A stretch of 5,337 bases of DNA from JADKCL01 sp031424495 (GTDB lineage Bacteria; Bacteroidota; Bacteroidia; J057; JADKCL01). The translations under genes were made by a program, and so were the position numbers. Of the stretch, positions 5,173-5,337 are shown piece by piece. The stretch is from positions 1 to 5,337 of the forward strand of contig JANPHP010000267.1 of NCBI GenBank assembly GCA_031424495.1, read 5' to 3'. Numbering within the stretch: the stretch's first letter is position 1; each line of letters opens with the position of its first letter. A model generated the notes under the pieces. That model saw only the letters and a list, made by a program, of their open reading frames with translations, was not told the origin of the DNA and ran no database searches.

Positions 5173-5337
5173 TCAGGACCTGTTGCTCCCAACAATCCCC
5201 CGCACTTCATCTTCCGCCTTCCCAGAGATCGCAGCAATTTGGGCGATTGGCAGACCTGAGTCGTGCATGGCGAGGATCATTTCCCTTTTTGCTTTTTCGA
5301 TCAAAAAAAGCTCCCGCTGCTTGATATCGGTCAAATA
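5173..5337 (-). CDS. C-terminal end of a possible Rpn-family (PD-(D/E)XK) nuclease/transposase-like protein
   Basis: Only the last 54 residues and the TGA stop (5173-5175) are in the window. A charged helical stretch (IKQRELFLIEKAKREMI, residues 5-21) is followed by a helix-turn-helix-like end: ILAMHDSGLPIAQIAAISGK, then AEDEVRGIVG. Many Rpn/PDDEXK_2 recombination-promoting nucleases and related putative transposases end this way, with a charged helix (often Glu/Lys-rich) followed by a short (h)-x-x-G-(L)-x-x-x-x-I-A motif. The catalytic nuclease domain would lie upstream, outside the window, so the assignment is tentative. Alternatives are another coiled-coil protein with a small HTH tail, such as a DUF4351-like or Uma2-like protein. 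Confidence 0.5.
   Translation of the reverse strand, partial: YLTDIKQRELFLIEKAKREMILAMHDSGLPIAQIAAISGKAEDEVRGIVGSNRS

Overview
The window looks like chromosomal DNA of a Bacteroidota bacterium, perhaps of the Saprospiria or a related aquatic group. The grounds are two exact matches to the Bacteroidota -7 promoter box TAnnTTTG (before the mechanosensitive channel gene and before the tRNA), mostly weak or absent Shine-Dalgarno sequences, and the protein families present (DUF1571 with an internal LysM-like segment, DUF1361, a short COG3910-like ATPase). The lineage is inferred; no rRNA or marker gene is present.

Layout, left to right. (1) The N-terminal 130 codons of a P-loop ATPase run leftward off the edge (1-391, minus). 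(2) About 680 bp of non-coding DNA separates it from a divergent gene. This holds GACAATTG-type short repeats (419-487), a tandem array of ten 21-22 bp units (587-804) that ends in a perfect 35-nt palindrome (786-820), and a GC-rich hairpin (930-948). (3) A compact MscS-family channel gene (1075-1941, plus) is convergent with (4) a DUF1361 membrane protein gene (2071-2775, minus). (5) A non-coding divergent gap of about 370 bp leads to (6) a secreted DUF1571 protein with a LysM-like insert (3145-4014, plus). (7) A tRNA-Arg(CCG) gene follows with its own promoter and a strong terminator (4058-4192). (8) On the minus strand are a lipoprotein of unknown function (4305-5102) and, upstream of it, the last 54 residues of a protein whose tail resembles those of Rpn/PD-(D/E)XK nuclease-transposases (5173-5337).

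The genes do not form an evident pathway. Three encode envelope proteins (channel, DUF1361 membrane protein, secreted DUF1571 protein) and one a lipoprotein, but most sit in single-gene units of alternating orientation. The item most worth following up is the iteron-like repeat array between the ATPase and the channel gene: its right half-site is better conserved than its left, it has a two-helical-turn period, and a terminal inverted copy closes it. No complete new system (defence island, CRISPR, prophage or conjugative module) can be supported from this sequence alone.
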